From NCBI RefSeq assembly GCF_020166105.1, contig NZ_JAIUJY010000005.1:124001-188000 (forward strand): DNA of 64,000 nt, in the 5' to 3' direction. Position 1 is the stretch's first letter. Every line of letters starts with the position of its first letter. Below, one piece after another: positions 47,219-59,954 of the stretch. Source of the stretch: Blastococcus sp. LR1 (GTDB taxonomy: Bacteria; Actinomycetota; Actinomycetes; Mycobacteriales; Geodermatophilaceae). The notes under the pieces are model-generated. The model did no database searches. It was not told the origin of the DNA and saw nothing but the letters and a program-made list of their open reading frames with translations. A program made the position numbers and the translations under genes.

Positions 47219-48645
47219 TGCACCCGCACCCGGAACTGCTCGCGAACCGGTACCGGCTGTCGTCGCTGATCGCCGGGGGCGGCATGGGCCAGGTGTGGCG
47301 GGGACACGACCAGCTCCTCGACCGCCCCGTCGCGGTCAAGGTGCTGCGCGACCAGTACGCCGGGGACGCCACGTTCCGGACCCGTTTCCGCGCGGAGGCC
47401 CAGCACGCCGCCCTGCTCACGCACCCGCACATCGCCGCCGTCTTCGACTACGGCGAGCTGCCCGGGAGCGCCGGCGCAGCGCCGGTGGCCTACCTGGTCA
47501 TGGAACTGGTCGAGGGCGTTTCGCTCGCCGACCTGCTCGCCCGCGAGCAGCGCCTGGACCCGGCGCGGACCGTCGACATCGTGCGACAGGCGGCCGACGG
47601 TCTCGCCGCCGCGCACGCCGCCGGGGTGGTGCACCGCGACGTGAAGCCCGCCAACATCCTGGTCACGCCGCAGGGCGCCGTGAAGATCACCGACTTCGGG
47701 ATCGCCCGCTCGGCCGCCAGCGTCGCGGTCACCGGCACCGGCCAGGTCATCGGGACGGCGCACTACTTCTCCCCGGAGCAGGCCTCGGGGGCGCAGGCCA
47801 CGCCGGCCAGCGACGTCTACGCGCTCGGGGCGGTGGCCTACGAGTGCCTGGCCGGACGCCGTCCTTTCGAGGCGGAGAACCCGGTCCAGATCGCCGTCAT
47901 GCACATCCGCGACGAGCCGGCGCCCCTGCCGCCCGACGTCCCCGCCGACGTACGCGCCCTGGTGGGGCGCGCCATGGCCAAGGACCCGGCGGTCCGCTAC
48001 CCCGACGGCGCTGCGCTCCGCGACGCCGCGGACCGGCTGGCACCCGCCCTGCCCACCTCTCCGGCGCGCACCGCGGTGCTCCCGGTCCCCGGCCCCTCGA
48101 CGACGCCGGTCCGGGTCGCGCCGGCACCTGACGCGGAACGGCGGCGGTGGCTCCTCCCGGCGCTGACCGCGGCGGTCGTCCTCCTGATCCTCGGAGCGGT
48201 CCTCGCCACCGTGCTCCCCGACCGGCCCAGCTCGCCGGCGAGCGGCGGCACCCCTACCGCGACGACCCCCTCCGCGACGACACCGGCCGGGATCGACGTG
48301 GCGGCAGCGGGCCTCGTCGGGCGACCGGTGCAGGAGGTCCAGGCCGAGCTCATCGGACGCGGGCTGCGCGTGGAGGTCGTCCCGGTGGAGACGGCGGACG
48401 TGCCCGCGGGCCAGGTCACCGCGGTGGACCCGGAGGGCACCCTGGCACCCGCCGACCTCGTGCGGCTGTCCTACGCCGTCCCGCCGGTCGTGCTGCCCGC
48501 CCCGGTCGAGCAGGGCGGTGGCGGCGGCCGCGGGGGCGGGAACTCCGAGCGGGCGGAGAAGAAGGCGGAGGAGGAGCAGAAGAAGGCGGAGCGGGAGCGG
48601 GAGAAGCAGGAGGAGAAGCAGGAGGACGAGGAGGGCGATGACTGA
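47218..48645 (+). CDS. Serine/threonine protein kinase with one PASTA domain
   Basis: A 475-residue Hanks-type kinase. The kinase domain (12-275) has Lys41 (VAVKVL), HRD at 139-141 and DFG at 159-161, so it looks active. A membrane helix lies at about 311-333. Outside, one PASTA domain (359-420) is followed by a Gly-rich linker and a highly charged Lys/Glu tail (446-475). PASTA kinases sense muropeptides or lipid II. The gene overlaps prmC by 1 nt and sua5 by 8 nt. It is absent from this position in the M. tuberculosis order. Confidence 0.93.
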   Translation: MHPHPELLANRYRLSSLIAGGGMGQVWRGHDQLLDRPVAVKVLRDQYAGDATFRTRFRAEAQHAALLTHPHIAAVFDYGELPGSAGAAPVAYLVMELVEGVSLADLLAREQRLDPARTVDIVRQAADGLAAAHAAGVVHRDVKPANILVTPQGAVKITDFGIARSAASVAVTGTGQVIGTAHYFSPEQASGAQATPASDVYALGAVAYECLAGRRPFEAENPVQIAVMHIRDEPAPLPPDVPADVRALVGRAMAKDPAVRYPDGAALRDAADRLAPALPTSPARTAVLPVPGPSTTPVRVAPAPDAERRRWLLPALTAAVVLLILGAVLATVLPDRPSSPASGGTPTATTPSATTPAGIDVAAAGLVGRPVQEVQAELIGRGLRVEVVPVETADVPAGQVTAVDPEGTLAPADLVRLSYAVPPVVLPAPVEQGGGGGRGGGNSERAEKKAEEEQKKAEREREKQEEKQEDEEGDD

Positions 48646-49333
48646 CGCCGGGGTGCGTGCCGCCGCCGCACCGGTGACAGACTCGCTACCCGTGGCCGAC
48701 ATCTACGACTGCACCGACCCCGGGGCCCGCACCGCAGGGCTCGACGCCGCCGCCGCGGCGATCGCCCGCTCCGAGCTGGTCCTGCTGCCCACCGACACCG
48801 TGTACGGCGTCGCCGCCGACGCCTTCTCACCGGCCGCGGTGACCCGCCTCCTCGCCGCGAAGAACCGCGGCCGCGGGATGCCGGTCCCGGTGCTGATCGG
48901 CGAGGCCTCGACGCTCGCCGGCCTGGTGCTGAAGACGCCGGAGGCCGCCACCCGGCTGGCCCAGGAGTTCTGGCCCGGCGGGCTCACGCTGGTGGTGGAG
49001 CACGCGCCGTCGCTCGCGTGGGATCTCGGCGACGCGGAGGGCACCGTCGCCGTCCGGCTGCCCGACGACGAGCTGACCCGCGACCTGCTCCGGCGCACCG
49101 GACCGCTCGCGGTCTCCAGCGCCAACCGCTCCGGCCGGCCGGCGGCGACCACCGCGCAGGAGGCCGACCAGCAGCTGGGCGAGCACGCCGCGGTCGTGCT
49201 CGACGGCGGTCCGCGGGACAGCTCGGCGGCCAGCACCATCGTCGACTGCACCGGCCCGACCCCGCGCGTCCTGCGTGTCGGCGCGGTCCCGGTCGACCGT
49301 CTCCGCGAGGTGCTCCCCGACATCACGGACTGA
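48638..49333 (+). CDS. tsaC: Threonylcarbamoyl-AMP synthase (Sua5/YwlC/TsaC family)
   Basis: A 231-residue YrdC-fold enzyme that makes threonylcarbamoyl-AMP for tRNA t6A. LLPTDTVYGVAADA, KNRGRGMPVPVLIG and SSANRSG are the family motifs. There is no long Sua5 C-terminal domain. The start is uncertain: ATG 48638 overlaps the kinase gene by 8 nt, while GTG 48692 gives the usual family N-terminus (ADIYDCTDPGAR). Confidence 0.93.
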   Translation: MTDAGVRAAAAPVTDSLPVADIYDCTDPGARTAGLDAAAAAIARSELVLLPTDTVYGVAADAFSPAAVTRLLAAKNRGRGMPVPVLIGEASTLAGLVLKTPEAATRLAQEFWPGGLTLVVEHAPSLAWDLGDAEGTVAVRLPDDELTRDLLRRTGPLAVSSANRSGRPAATTAQEADQQLGEHAAVVLDGGPRDSSAASTIVDCTGPTPRVLRVGAVPVDRLREVLPDITD

Positions 49334-49426
49334 CGCCCGTTCAGTGTCATAGTTGTTCTCTGACCGCCGCGCCGCCCGAGCCGGGTGACGCGGGCGCCCG
49401 CACCGACGTTCTGGAGTGCGACCGAG

Positions 49427-50704
49427 ATGAGCACGCCCTACTGGGGCCCGGACTTCGACGCCCTGGCCGCCTTCGACCCCGACATCGCCGGTGTGGTCAC
49501 CGACGAGCTCGGTCGGCTGCGGGGCGGGCTCCAGCTGATCGCCAGCGAGAACTTCACCAGCCCCGCCGTCCTCGCGGCGCTGGGCAGCACGCTGTCGAAC
49601 AAGTACGCCGAGGGCTATCCGGGACGTCGGTACTACGGCGGGTGCGAGGTCGTCGACCGCGCCGAGGAGATCGGCATCGCCCGCGCCAAGGAGCTCTTCG
49701 GCGCCGAGCACGCGAACCTCCAGCCGCACTCGGGTGCGAACGCCAACCTGGCCGCCTACGGAGCCTTCCTGCAGCCCGGCGATACGTTCCTCGGGATGGC
49801 GCTGCCGCACGGCGGCCACCTGACCCACGGCACGAAGGTCAGCTTCAGCGGCAAGTGGTTCAACGCCGTCCAGTACGGCGTCGACGAGAAGACGGAGCAC
49901 ATCGACTACGACCAGGTGCGCGACCTGGCCCGCGACCACCGGCCAAAGCTCATCGTCGCCGGCGGCTCGGCCATCCCGCGGCTGATCGACTTCGCCGCCT
50001 TCCGCGAGATCGCCGACGAGGTCGGCGCGATCTTCATGGTCGACGCCGCGCACTTCATCGGCCTCGTCGCCGGCAAGGCGATCCCGAGCCCGGTGCCCTA
50101 CGCCGACGTCGTCACCTTCACCACGCACAAGGTGCTCCGCGGCCCGCGCGGCGGCGCCATCGTGTGCAAGGCCGAGCACGCCAAGGCGATCGACAAGTCG
50201 GCCTTCCCGATGATGCAGGGCGGGCCGCTCATGCACGCCGTCGCCGCCAAGGCGGTGAACTTCAAGGAGTGCCTCCAGCCGGAGTACCAGGCCTACGCGC
50301 GCCAGGTCATCGCCAACGCGCAGGCGCTCACCGAGGGGTTGGCGGCCGAGGGGCTGCGCCCTGTGGCCGGCGGCACCGACACCCACCTCGCGCTGCTCGA
50401 CCTCCAGCAGACGGGGGTGACGGGCGTGGACGCCGAGGCCCGGTGCGGTGCCGCGGGCATCGTCCTCAACAAGAACGCCATCCCGTACGACCCGCAGCCG
50501 GCGTCGGTCGCCTCGGGCATCCGGGTCGGCAGCCCCGCGGTGACGACCCAGGGGATGACCGAGCCGGCCATGAAGTCGATCGCCTCGCTCATCGGCACCG
50601 CGATCCGGGACGCCGACGGGAGCCGGACGGCGGAGGTCGCGGCCGGTGTCCGCGAGCTGGTCGGCGCCCACCCGGCCTACCCCGAGCCCGCCCGGACCGT
50701 CTGA
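49427..50704 (+). CDS. glyA: Serine hydroxymethyltransferase
   Basis: A 425-residue PLP enzyme that interconverts serine and glycine with tetrahydrofolate. [13 protein letters not shown], the PLP lysine in [14 protein letters not shown], and NKNAIPYDP are typical. ATG 49427 begins the conserved N-terminus; the frame is open 42 nt further upstream. It sits between tsaC and wecA, where M. tuberculosis has no glyA. Confidence 0.95.
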   Translation: MSTPYWGPDFDALAAFDPDIAGVVTDELGRLRGGLQLIASENFTSPAVLAALGSTLSNKYAEGYPGRRYYGGCEVVDRAEEIGIARAKELFGAEHANLQPHSGANANLAAYGAFLQPGDTFLGMALPHGGHLTHGTKVSFSGKWFNAVQYGVDEKTEHIDYDQVRDLARDHRPKLIVAGGSAIPRLIDFAAFREIADEVGAIFMVDAAHFIGLVAGKAIPSPVPYADVVTFTTHKVLRGPRGGAIVCKAEHAKAIDKSAFPMMQGGPLMHAVAAKAVNFKECLQPEYQAYARQVIANAQALTEGLAAEGLRPVAGGTDTHLALLDLQQTGVTGVDAEARCGAAGIVLNKNAIPYDPQPASVASGIRVGSPAVTTQGMTEPAMKSIASLIGTAIRDADGSRTAEVAAGVRELVGAHPAYPEPARTV

Positions 50705-50707
50705 ACC

Positions 50708-51928
50708 GTGCGCGAATACGTCGTCGTCCTCCTCACCGCGGCGCTGGTCACCTTCCTGGCCACGCCCGTGGTGCGGATGGCGGCGATCCGGCTGCGGATG
50801 ATGGCCGCGCCGCGGGAGCGCGACGTGCACGTCATCCCGACGCCGCGAGGCGGCGGCATGGCCATGTACCTCGGGGTGGTCGCCGCGATCCTGGTGGCCT
50901 CGCGGCTGCCCAACCTGCAGCGGACGTTCGACGACTCCCAGGTCTACGCCGTCCTCGTCGCCGGCGGGCTGATCTGCCTGCTGGGGGTGCTGGACGACAA
51001 GTGGGGCCTGGACGCCCTGACGAAACTCACCGGCCAGATCGCCGCGGCCGGGGTGATGGTGCTGCTCGGCGTGCAGCTGGCCTACGTCTTCCTGCCCGTC
51101 GCCGACATCGGGACCATCTCCCTGGGCCCGGACGTCGGCGTCCCCGCGACCATCCTGCTCACCGTCCTGGCGGTGAACGCGCTGAACTTCATCGACGGAC
51201 TGGACGGTCTGGCCGCGGGGGTCTCCGCGATCGCGGCGCTGGCGTTCTTCGCCTACAGCTACAGCCTGGCCCTCGACGGCTACGTCGAGTCGGCCAGCGC
51301 GCCGGCGCTGATCACCGCGGTGCTGGCCGGAGCGTGCCTGGGCTTCCTGCCGCACAACTTCAGCCCGGCCCGGATCTTCATGGGCGACTCCGGCTCCATG
51401 CTGGTGGGTCTGATGCTGTCCGCCGCCGCGGTGAGCGCCACCGGGGGAGTGGACGCCCAGTCCTTCGGCTCCGCGGCCAGCCTGCTGCCGTTGACCCTGC
51501 CGCTGCTGGTGCCGGTCGCGGTGCTCTTCATCCCCTTCACCGACCTGGTGCTGGCGGTCTTCCGCCGCACGCTGCGCGGCCGGTCACCGTTCGCCCCGGA
51601 CAAGATGCACCTGCACCACCGGCTGCTCTCCATCGGCCACTCGCACCGGCGGGCGGTGCTGGTCATGTACTTCTGGGCCGCGCTGCTCTCGTTCGGTGCG
51701 GTGGGGCTGTCCATCACCGGGGGACAGGTCGAGCTCCTGGTCGCGATCGCGGTCCTGCTCGTCGTGGGGGTCGTCGTGGTGCTCAGCCCCCGGGCTCGCC
51801 GGGCGGCCCGGGAGGCGCGGGCGGCCGAGCTCGAGGCGCAGCGGCAGAAGAGCCGCGCCGACCACCCGACGTCACGCGTGAGGCGGCCCGACGTCGAGCC
51901 GCCGACGGTCCGCGAACCGGTCCGCTGA
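50708..51928 (+). CDS. wecA: Undecaprenyl-phosphate GlcNAc-1-phosphate transferase (WecA/Rfe)
   Basis: A 406-residue polytopic enzyme of the MraY/WecA family with about 11 helices. LLGVLDDKWGLD, NALNFIDGLDGLAAG and FMGDSGSMLVG hold the catalytic aspartates, and HLHHRLLSIGHSHR is the WecA-type His motif. It begins the arabinogalactan linker or a surface polysaccharide. The tail is basic and cytoplasmic. It starts with GTG, 3 nt after glyA, and precedes the atp genes as in M. tuberculosis. Confidence 0.93.
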   Translation: MREYVVVLLTAALVTFLATPVVRMAAIRLRMMAAPRERDVHVIPTPRGGGMAMYLGVVAAILVASRLPNLQRTFDDSQVYAVLVAGGLICLLGVLDDKWGLDALTKLTGQIAAAGVMVLLGVQLAYVFLPVADIGTISLGPDVGVPATILLTVLAVNALNFIDGLDGLAAGVSAIAALAFFAYSYSLALDGYVESASAPALITAVLAGACLGFLPHNFSPARIFMGDSGSMLVGLMLSAAAVSATGGVDAQSFGSAASLLPLTLPLLVPVAVLFIPFTDLVLAVFRRTLRGRSPFAPDKMHLHHRLLSIGHSHRRAVLVMYFWAALLSFGAVGLSITGGQVELLVAIAVLLVVGVVVVLSPRARRAAREARAAELEAQRQKSRADHPTSRVRRPDVEPPTVREPVR

Positions 51929-51984
51929 CCCCGTCCGGGACGGCCTGTTGGCCCGCTGCCTGCCGCTGTGCGGGGAGAGCCGGA

Positions 51985-51990
51985 TACCGT
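51985..51990 (+). promoter_or_regulatory. -10 box (TACCGT) for the atp operon
   Basis: TACCGT lies 5 nt before GTG 51996 in the 67-nt gap after wecA. It would drive atpI and the downstream ATP synthase genes. Confidence 0.45.
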
Positions 51991-51995
51991 GAGGC

Positions 51996-52442
51996 GTGAC
52001 TCCTGAGCCTTCGGCCGCCCACCGACCCGATCCCTACGGCGCGATGTTGCGCGGCGGCGCGGTGCCCTCGATCGTCGTCGGCGTGGTCGCGATCGCCGTG
52101 TTCACGCTGGTCGACGGCTCGCTCGGCTTCGCCGGCAGCGCCCTGGCCGCCGCCCTGGTGGTGCTGAGCACCGCCTCCACGATGCTCATCCTGCGGAAGA
52201 TGGCGGGTCTGGACCCGCGCGTGGTCTTCATGGGCGCGATGGTCAGCTACTTCTTCAAGGTCATGCTGCTGGGCGTCTTCCTCGTCCTGTTCCGCAACGC
52301 CGAATGGCTGTCTCCGATCGCCTTCGCGATCACGGCGGTCGTGGTCTCCCTGGCCGGCACGATCGGCGAGATCGTCGCCTTCACGCGGGTGAAGACCTAC
52401 ATCTACGACGAGCCGGGCACTCCCAGCGGCGCCCGCCCGTGA
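51996..52442 (+). CDS. AtpI-like membrane protein (ATP synthase operon)
   Basis: A 148-residue protein with four hydrophobic segments (about 22-42, 45-65, 76-100, 105-130), at the position of Rv1303 in M. tuberculosis. AtpI-type proteins help assemble the c-ring or handle Mg2+. Sequence similarity to classical AtpI is weak, so the call relies mostly on position and topology. Its stop overlaps the next GTG as GTGA. Confidence 0.75.
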   Translation: MTPEPSAAHRPDPYGAMLRGGAVPSIVVGVVAIAVFTLVDGSLGFAGSALAAALVVLSTASTMLILRKMAGLDPRVVFMGAMVSYFFKVMLLGVFLVLFRNAEWLSPIAFAITAVVVSLAGTIGEIVAFTRVKTYIYDEPGTPSGARP

Positions 52443-52687
52443 CCGGTCCCCGCGACGACGAGGACCGCGAGCTCTCCGTCCACGGGCAGATGGTCGCCGG
52501 TGCGCACCTGCGCCAGGGCTGGGACGCGATGGGCACGCTGCTGTCGGCGATGCTCGTGTTCGGGCTGCCGGCCTGGTGGGTCAGCGAGGCGACCGGCCAG
52601 GAGTGGGTCATGCCGGTGGCCCTGATCCTGGGGATGGCCACTGCGATCTTCACGATCTGGGTCCGTTACAGTGACCGGGGCCTGTGA
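52439..52687 (+). CDS. AtpZ-like two-helix membrane protein
   Basis: An 82-residue protein with two membrane helices (about 32-52 and 57-77) after a charged N-terminus, like AtpZ-type subunits that accompany F-type ATP synthase operons. GTG 52439 overlaps the previous stop. The 85-nt gap to atpB holds no gene. Confidence 0.7.
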   Translation: MTGPRDDEDRELSVHGQMVAGAHLRQGWDAMGTLLSAMLVFGLPAWWVSEATGQEWVMPVALILGMATAIFTIWVRYSDRGL

Positions 52688-52772
52688 GGATCACCCGCCG
52701 CGCACTGCGCGTGCACCCGTTCCCCGGGCCGCTGGCTTGCACCCAACCGCAGTTCCTGACGGAGGCTGAGTA

Positions 52773-53555
52773 GTGACGACCGTGGTCTCGGCCGCCGAGG
52801 AGTTCGTTCCGCCGAGTGCGCCTGATTTCTGGCAGCCGCTGGTCGGAGACGGCGCCTTCGCCCTCACCCGGTCCATGGTCGTCATGGTCCTGGTCACCAT
52901 CGGCCTCGCGGTCGTGATGATGATGGCGACCCGCCGCCTGTCGGTGGTCCCGGGTCGCGGGCAGTTCCGCCTCGAGGGCATGTACGGCCTGGTCCGCAAC
53001 TCGATCGGCCGCGACATCATCGGGTCGGCGCACTTCAAGCCCTACATCCCGCTGCTGTTCACGCTCTTCACGCTCATCCTGGTGAACAACCTGATGGGCA
53101 TCATCCCGCCCATCCAGTTCCCGACGATGAGCCGCATCGGCTTCCCGCTGGCGCTCGCTCTCGGGGTCTACGTCGTCTACCTGGTCGCCGGCGTCCGCCG
53201 CCGCGGGCTCGTGGGCTTCCTGAAGAACCTCGTGCCCAGCGGGCTGCCCTTCTGGGTCGTGCCGGTCGTCTTCCTGCTCGAGCTCGTGACGTTCCTGATC
53301 ACCCGCCCGGTGACCCTGACGCTGCGGCTCTTCGGCAACATGTTCGCCGGTCACATCCTGCTGCTGCTGTTCGCGCTGGGTGGCGAGTACTTCCTGCTGC
53401 ACGGCGGCGGCCTGCTGACGGTCATCTCGATCCCGGCCTTCCTGATGTTCTTCCTGTTCACCGCGTTCGAGATCCTGATCGCGTTCCTGCAGGCGTACGT
53501 CTTCATCCTGCTGGCCTCGATCTACATCGCCGAGGTCTACGCGGACGATCACTGA
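52773..53555 (+). CDS. atpB: ATP synthase F0 subunit a
   Basis: A 260-residue membrane subunit. The essential Arg lies in the conserved helix LRLFGNMFAGHILL, and the last helix ILIAFLQAYVFILLASIY is typical. It forms the proton half-channels against the c-ring. The GTG start has GGAGG 7 nt upstream. Confidence 0.97.
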   Translation: MTTVVSAAEEFVPPSAPDFWQPLVGDGAFALTRSMVVMVLVTIGLAVVMMMATRRLSVVPGRGQFRLEGMYGLVRNSIGRDIIGSAHFKPYIPLLFTLFTLILVNNLMGIIPPIQFPTMSRIGFPLALALGVYVVYLVAGVRRRGLVGFLKNLVPSGLPFWVVPVVFLLELVTFLITRPVTLTLRLFGNMFAGHILLLLFALGGEYFLLHGGGLLTVISIPAFLMFFLFTAFEILIAFLQAYVFILLASIYIAEVYADDH

Positions 53556-53654
53556 TCGTCTGCGGCCACAGTCCCAGACTGCACCGCCCCAGAACTGCAC
53601 CACCGAGTGCGCCACCCGGTCGCACGGACTTAGTGAGAGGAACGGACACACGAC
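53556..53654 (+). other. atpB-atpE gap with a short imperfect direct repeat
   Basis: This 99-nt gap contains CCCAGACTGCACC (53573-53585) followed by CCCAGAACTGCACC (53588-53601), then the atpE ribosome site GAGAGGA. No ORF or clear promoter is seen. Confidence 0.4.
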
Positions 53655-53873
53655 ATGGAAATCACTGGCGACCTCGCGATCCTCGGCTATGGCCTGTCGG
53701 CCATCGGCCCGGGCGTCGGCATCGGTCTGATCTTCGCCGCCTACGTGAGCGGCGTGGCTCGTCAGCCCGAGACCCGCGGCGTGCTGCAGACCATCGCCAT
53801 CCTGGGCTTCGTGCTCTGTGAGCAGCTGGCCATCTTCGGCATCGCCCTGGCCTTCGTCTTCTCAGGGAACTGA
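53655..53873 (+). CDS. atpE: ATP synthase F0 subunit c
   Basis: A 72-residue hairpin of two helices. The loop RQPET joins them, and the proton-carrying Glu56 lies in [12 protein letters not shown]. GxGxG-type packing residues (GPGVGIG, 18-24) are in helix 1. The start is ATG 53655. Confidence 0.97.
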   Translation: MEITGDLAILGYGLSAIGPGVGIGLIFAAYVSGVARQPETRGVLQTIAILGFVLCEQLAIFGIALAFVFSGN

Positions 53874-53897
53874 TCGACGGACCAAGGAGGACACGTG

Positions 53898-54512
53898 ATG
53901 GGCGCGATCGACAACGCGGCCGGCGTCCTGGCCGCTGAGGGCGGCGAGGGTGGGTTCTGGGAGTCGACCTACCCGGTCATCCCGCACCCGGGTGAGCTGA
54001 TCGTCGGCATCATCGCCTTCGCCGTCCTGTACTTCCTCTACAAGCGCTTCGTCGTGCCGCGCCTCGAGGCGATGCTCGACGAGCGTCAGCGCACCATCGA
54101 GGGCGGCATCGAGCGGGCCGAGGCCATGCAGGCCGAGGCCAAGGCCGCTCTCGAGCAGTACAAGTCGCAGCTCGCGGAGGCCCGCAACGAGGCCGCGCAG
54201 ATCCGCGACGCCGCCCGCGCCGAGGGTCAGCAGATCATCGAGGAGCTGCGCACCCAGGCGCAGGAGGAGTCGGCTCGCATCGTCGCCCGCGGCGAGGAGC
54301 AGATCAACTCCGCTCGTCAGCAGGTCGTCAACGAGCTGCGCGGCCAGATCGGCGCGCTCGCGGTCGACCTCGCCGGCCGGGTGGTCGGCGAGTCCCTCGC
54401 CGACGACGCCCGCCGTCAGGGCACCGTCGACCGGTTCCTCGACCAGCTCGACGGCATGAACGCCGACGGTGGCCGCGACGCCGCTCTCACCGCGCCGGAG
54501 GGCAACCGCTGA
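53898..54512 (+). CDS. atpF: ATP synthase F0 subunit b
   Basis: A 204-residue subunit with one N-terminal membrane helix (IVGIIAFAVLYFLYKRF) and a long charged helix forming the peripheral stalk. The ATG at 53898 is chosen over GTG 53895 because the AAGGAGG site then sits 7 nt upstream. It is separate from atpH, unlike the b-delta fusion of mycobacteria. Its stop overlaps atpH by 1 nt. Confidence 0.95.
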   Translation: MGAIDNAAGVLAAEGGEGGFWESTYPVIPHPGELIVGIIAFAVLYFLYKRFVVPRLEAMLDERQRTIEGGIERAEAMQAEAKAALEQYKSQLAEARNEAAQIRDAARAEGQQIIEELRTQAQEESARIVARGEEQINSARQQVVNELRGQIGALAVDLAGRVVGESLADDARRQGTVDRFLDQLDGMNADGGRDAALTAPEGNR

Positions 54513-55330
54513 TGGAGGCATCCAGCCGGGTCGCGCTCGAGCAGGCGCGTGCGCGCCTGTCCGAGCGCACCCAGGGAGCCGACGGTCAGGCGCTGCTGGG
54601 GTTGGCCGACGAGCTCTTCGCCGTCGCCCGGCTCCTGCAGGCGCAGCCCTCGCTGCGCCGCGCGCTGTCCGACCCCTCGGGGAAGCCGGAGGAGCGGACG
54701 GCGCTGGCTCAGCGGCTCTTCTCCACGCGGCTGCAGCCCGCGGCCCTCGACGTCGTCGAGGTGACCGTGCACCAGCGCTGGTCGCGGCCGCTCGACCTGG
54801 TGGAAGCGGCGATGACGCTCGCCACCGAGGCTGCGCTCGACGCCGCCGACGCCCGTGGCGAACTGGACGACGTGGAGGACGAGCTCTTCCGCTTCGGCCG
54901 GATCGTCGCCGGCGACCAGGGGCTGTCGCGGATCCTCAGCGACCGTTCCGGGTCCGCCGAGGGCAAGTCGGCGCTCCTGGACCGGCTGCTCTCGGGCCGG
55001 GTCAGCCCGGTGACGGAGCAGCTGCTCCGGAACGTCCTGACCGGCTCGCACGTCGGTACAGCAGGCGTCGCGATCGAGCGGCTCTCCGATGTCGCCAGCC
55101 GGCGGCGCGGTCAGTCGATCGCCCGCGTGACCACGGCGGCACCGCTCACCCCCGCTCAGGAGCAACGGCTCACCGAGTCGCTCGGCCGCCTCTACGGGCG
55201 GACGATCGGACTGCACGTGACCGTGGACCCCACGGTGCTCGGCGGGCTTCTCGTCCAGGTGGGCGACGAGGTCATCGACGGCACGATCGCCCACCGCCTG
55301 GAAGCTGCCCGCCGGCAGCTGGCCGGCTGA
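54512..55330 (+). CDS. atpH: ATP synthase F1 subunit delta
   Basis: A 272-residue subunit, about 90 residues longer than E. coli delta, as in other non-mycobacterial actinobacteria. The C-terminal part [22 protein letters not shown] is the conserved OSCP motif. It links the stalk to the F1 head. The overlap with atpF is TGATG. Confidence 0.95.
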   Translation: MEASSRVALEQARARLSERTQGADGQALLGLADELFAVARLLQAQPSLRRALSDPSGKPEERTALAQRLFSTRLQPAALDVVEVTVHQRWSRPLDLVEAAMTLATEAALDAADARGELDDVEDELFRFGRIVAGDQGLSRILSDRSGSAEGKSALLDRLLSGRVSPVTEQLLRNVLTGSHVGTAGVAIERLSDVASRRRGQSIARVTTAAPLTPAQEQRLTESLGRLYGRTIGLHVTVDPTVLGGLLVQVGDEVIDGTIAHRLEAARRQLAG

Positions 55331-55379
55331 CCGCCCCCACTCCACAGACACGACCCCGCAGGGAAGAGGACTCAGAGCC

Positions 55380-57014
<1,635 letters not shown>

Positions 57015-57017
57015 CCC

Positions 57018-59479
<2,462 letters not shown>

Positions 59480-59498
59480 GCCAGCAGTAGTTCGTCCC

Positions 59499-59531
59499 GA
59501 CGGCCGGGTCCCCTCGGGGGGCCCGGCCGTC
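59499..59531 (+). terminator. Terminator after atpD
   Basis: A 15-bp stem (59499-59513 with 59517-59531, one T/G wobble) and a 3-nt loop start 20 nt after the atpD stop. It should end the atpBEFHAGD transcript. Confidence 0.8.
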
Positions 59532-59687
59532 GCGCTTTCCGGTGGCTGCTCGGCGCGGGCCGTCGCCCGATCGGGTGATTCACGTCGCACGGCGCTACGG
59601 AACGCGCCCGTTCCTGCCGAACATCTCCGCAGGCGCGCCCGAGGATCGGGCGCCGGATCGAGGGGCCACGTGGAGCGGGAGAGCACG

Positions 59688-59858
59688 GTGCTGCGATTCC
59701 CCGAACGGGACAGCAGCGACTGGACCTGGCCCCCGTATGCCCCGCTCGCGGTCGAGGCGTCGGCGTTCGACACCGACCGCTGGGCCCCTGCCACGTGCGT
59801 GCGGCACCCGTGGGTCCGCGTCGGTCGCTGGACCCTGCTCTACCGCCGCGCCGTCTAG
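59688..59858 (+). CDS. Small hypothetical protein between atpD and atpC
   Basis: A 56-residue candidate from GTG 59688, with GGGAG 6 nt upstream. It is Trp-rich (W at three places in WTWPPYAPL and DRWAPATCVRHPW) and ends in basic WTLLYRRAV. No family is recognised. The frame is longer upstream, but those codons are Arg/Ser-rich and not protein-like. It lies in the unusual 475-nt gap between atpD and atpC. A spurious frame is possible. Confidence 0.45.
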   Translation: MLRFPERDSSDWTWPPYAPLAVEASAFDTDRWAPATCVRHPWVRVGRWTLLYRRAV

Positions 59859-59883
59859 ACGACGGGTCACCGTTCCCGCCGTG

Positions 59884-59900
59884 AAGGGTGGCCGTTCCAG
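59884..59900 (+). repeat. Half copy of the terminator element upstream of atpC
   Basis: AAGGGTGGCCGTTCCAG is identical, over 17 nt, to the right end of element C (60827-60843), but the left arm and loop are absent. Its TTCCAG forms the predicted -35 box of the atpC promoter. Confidence 0.6.
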
Positions 59901-59923
59901 CCGCCACGGTGCGCGGATACAGT
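59895..59923 (+). promoter_or_regulatory. Predicted atpC promoter
   Basis: TTCCAG (59895-59900), 17 nt, then TACAGT (59918-59923). The transcript would begin about 59930 and include the GAGGAG site (59945-59950) of atpC. Confidence 0.5.
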
Positions 59924-59954
59924 GGGAACCCCGTTCGTTCAACCGAGGAGTGTC

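Noticed and set aside
49018..51999. 993-codon plus-strand frame over glyA and wecA
   Set aside because: Arg/Gly/Ala-rich shadow of two clear genes in another frame.
53573..53601. Direct repeat in the atpB-atpE gap as a regulatory or attachment site
   Set aside because: Only two short imperfect copies and no mobile element nearby; recorded as a feature but not as a functional claim.
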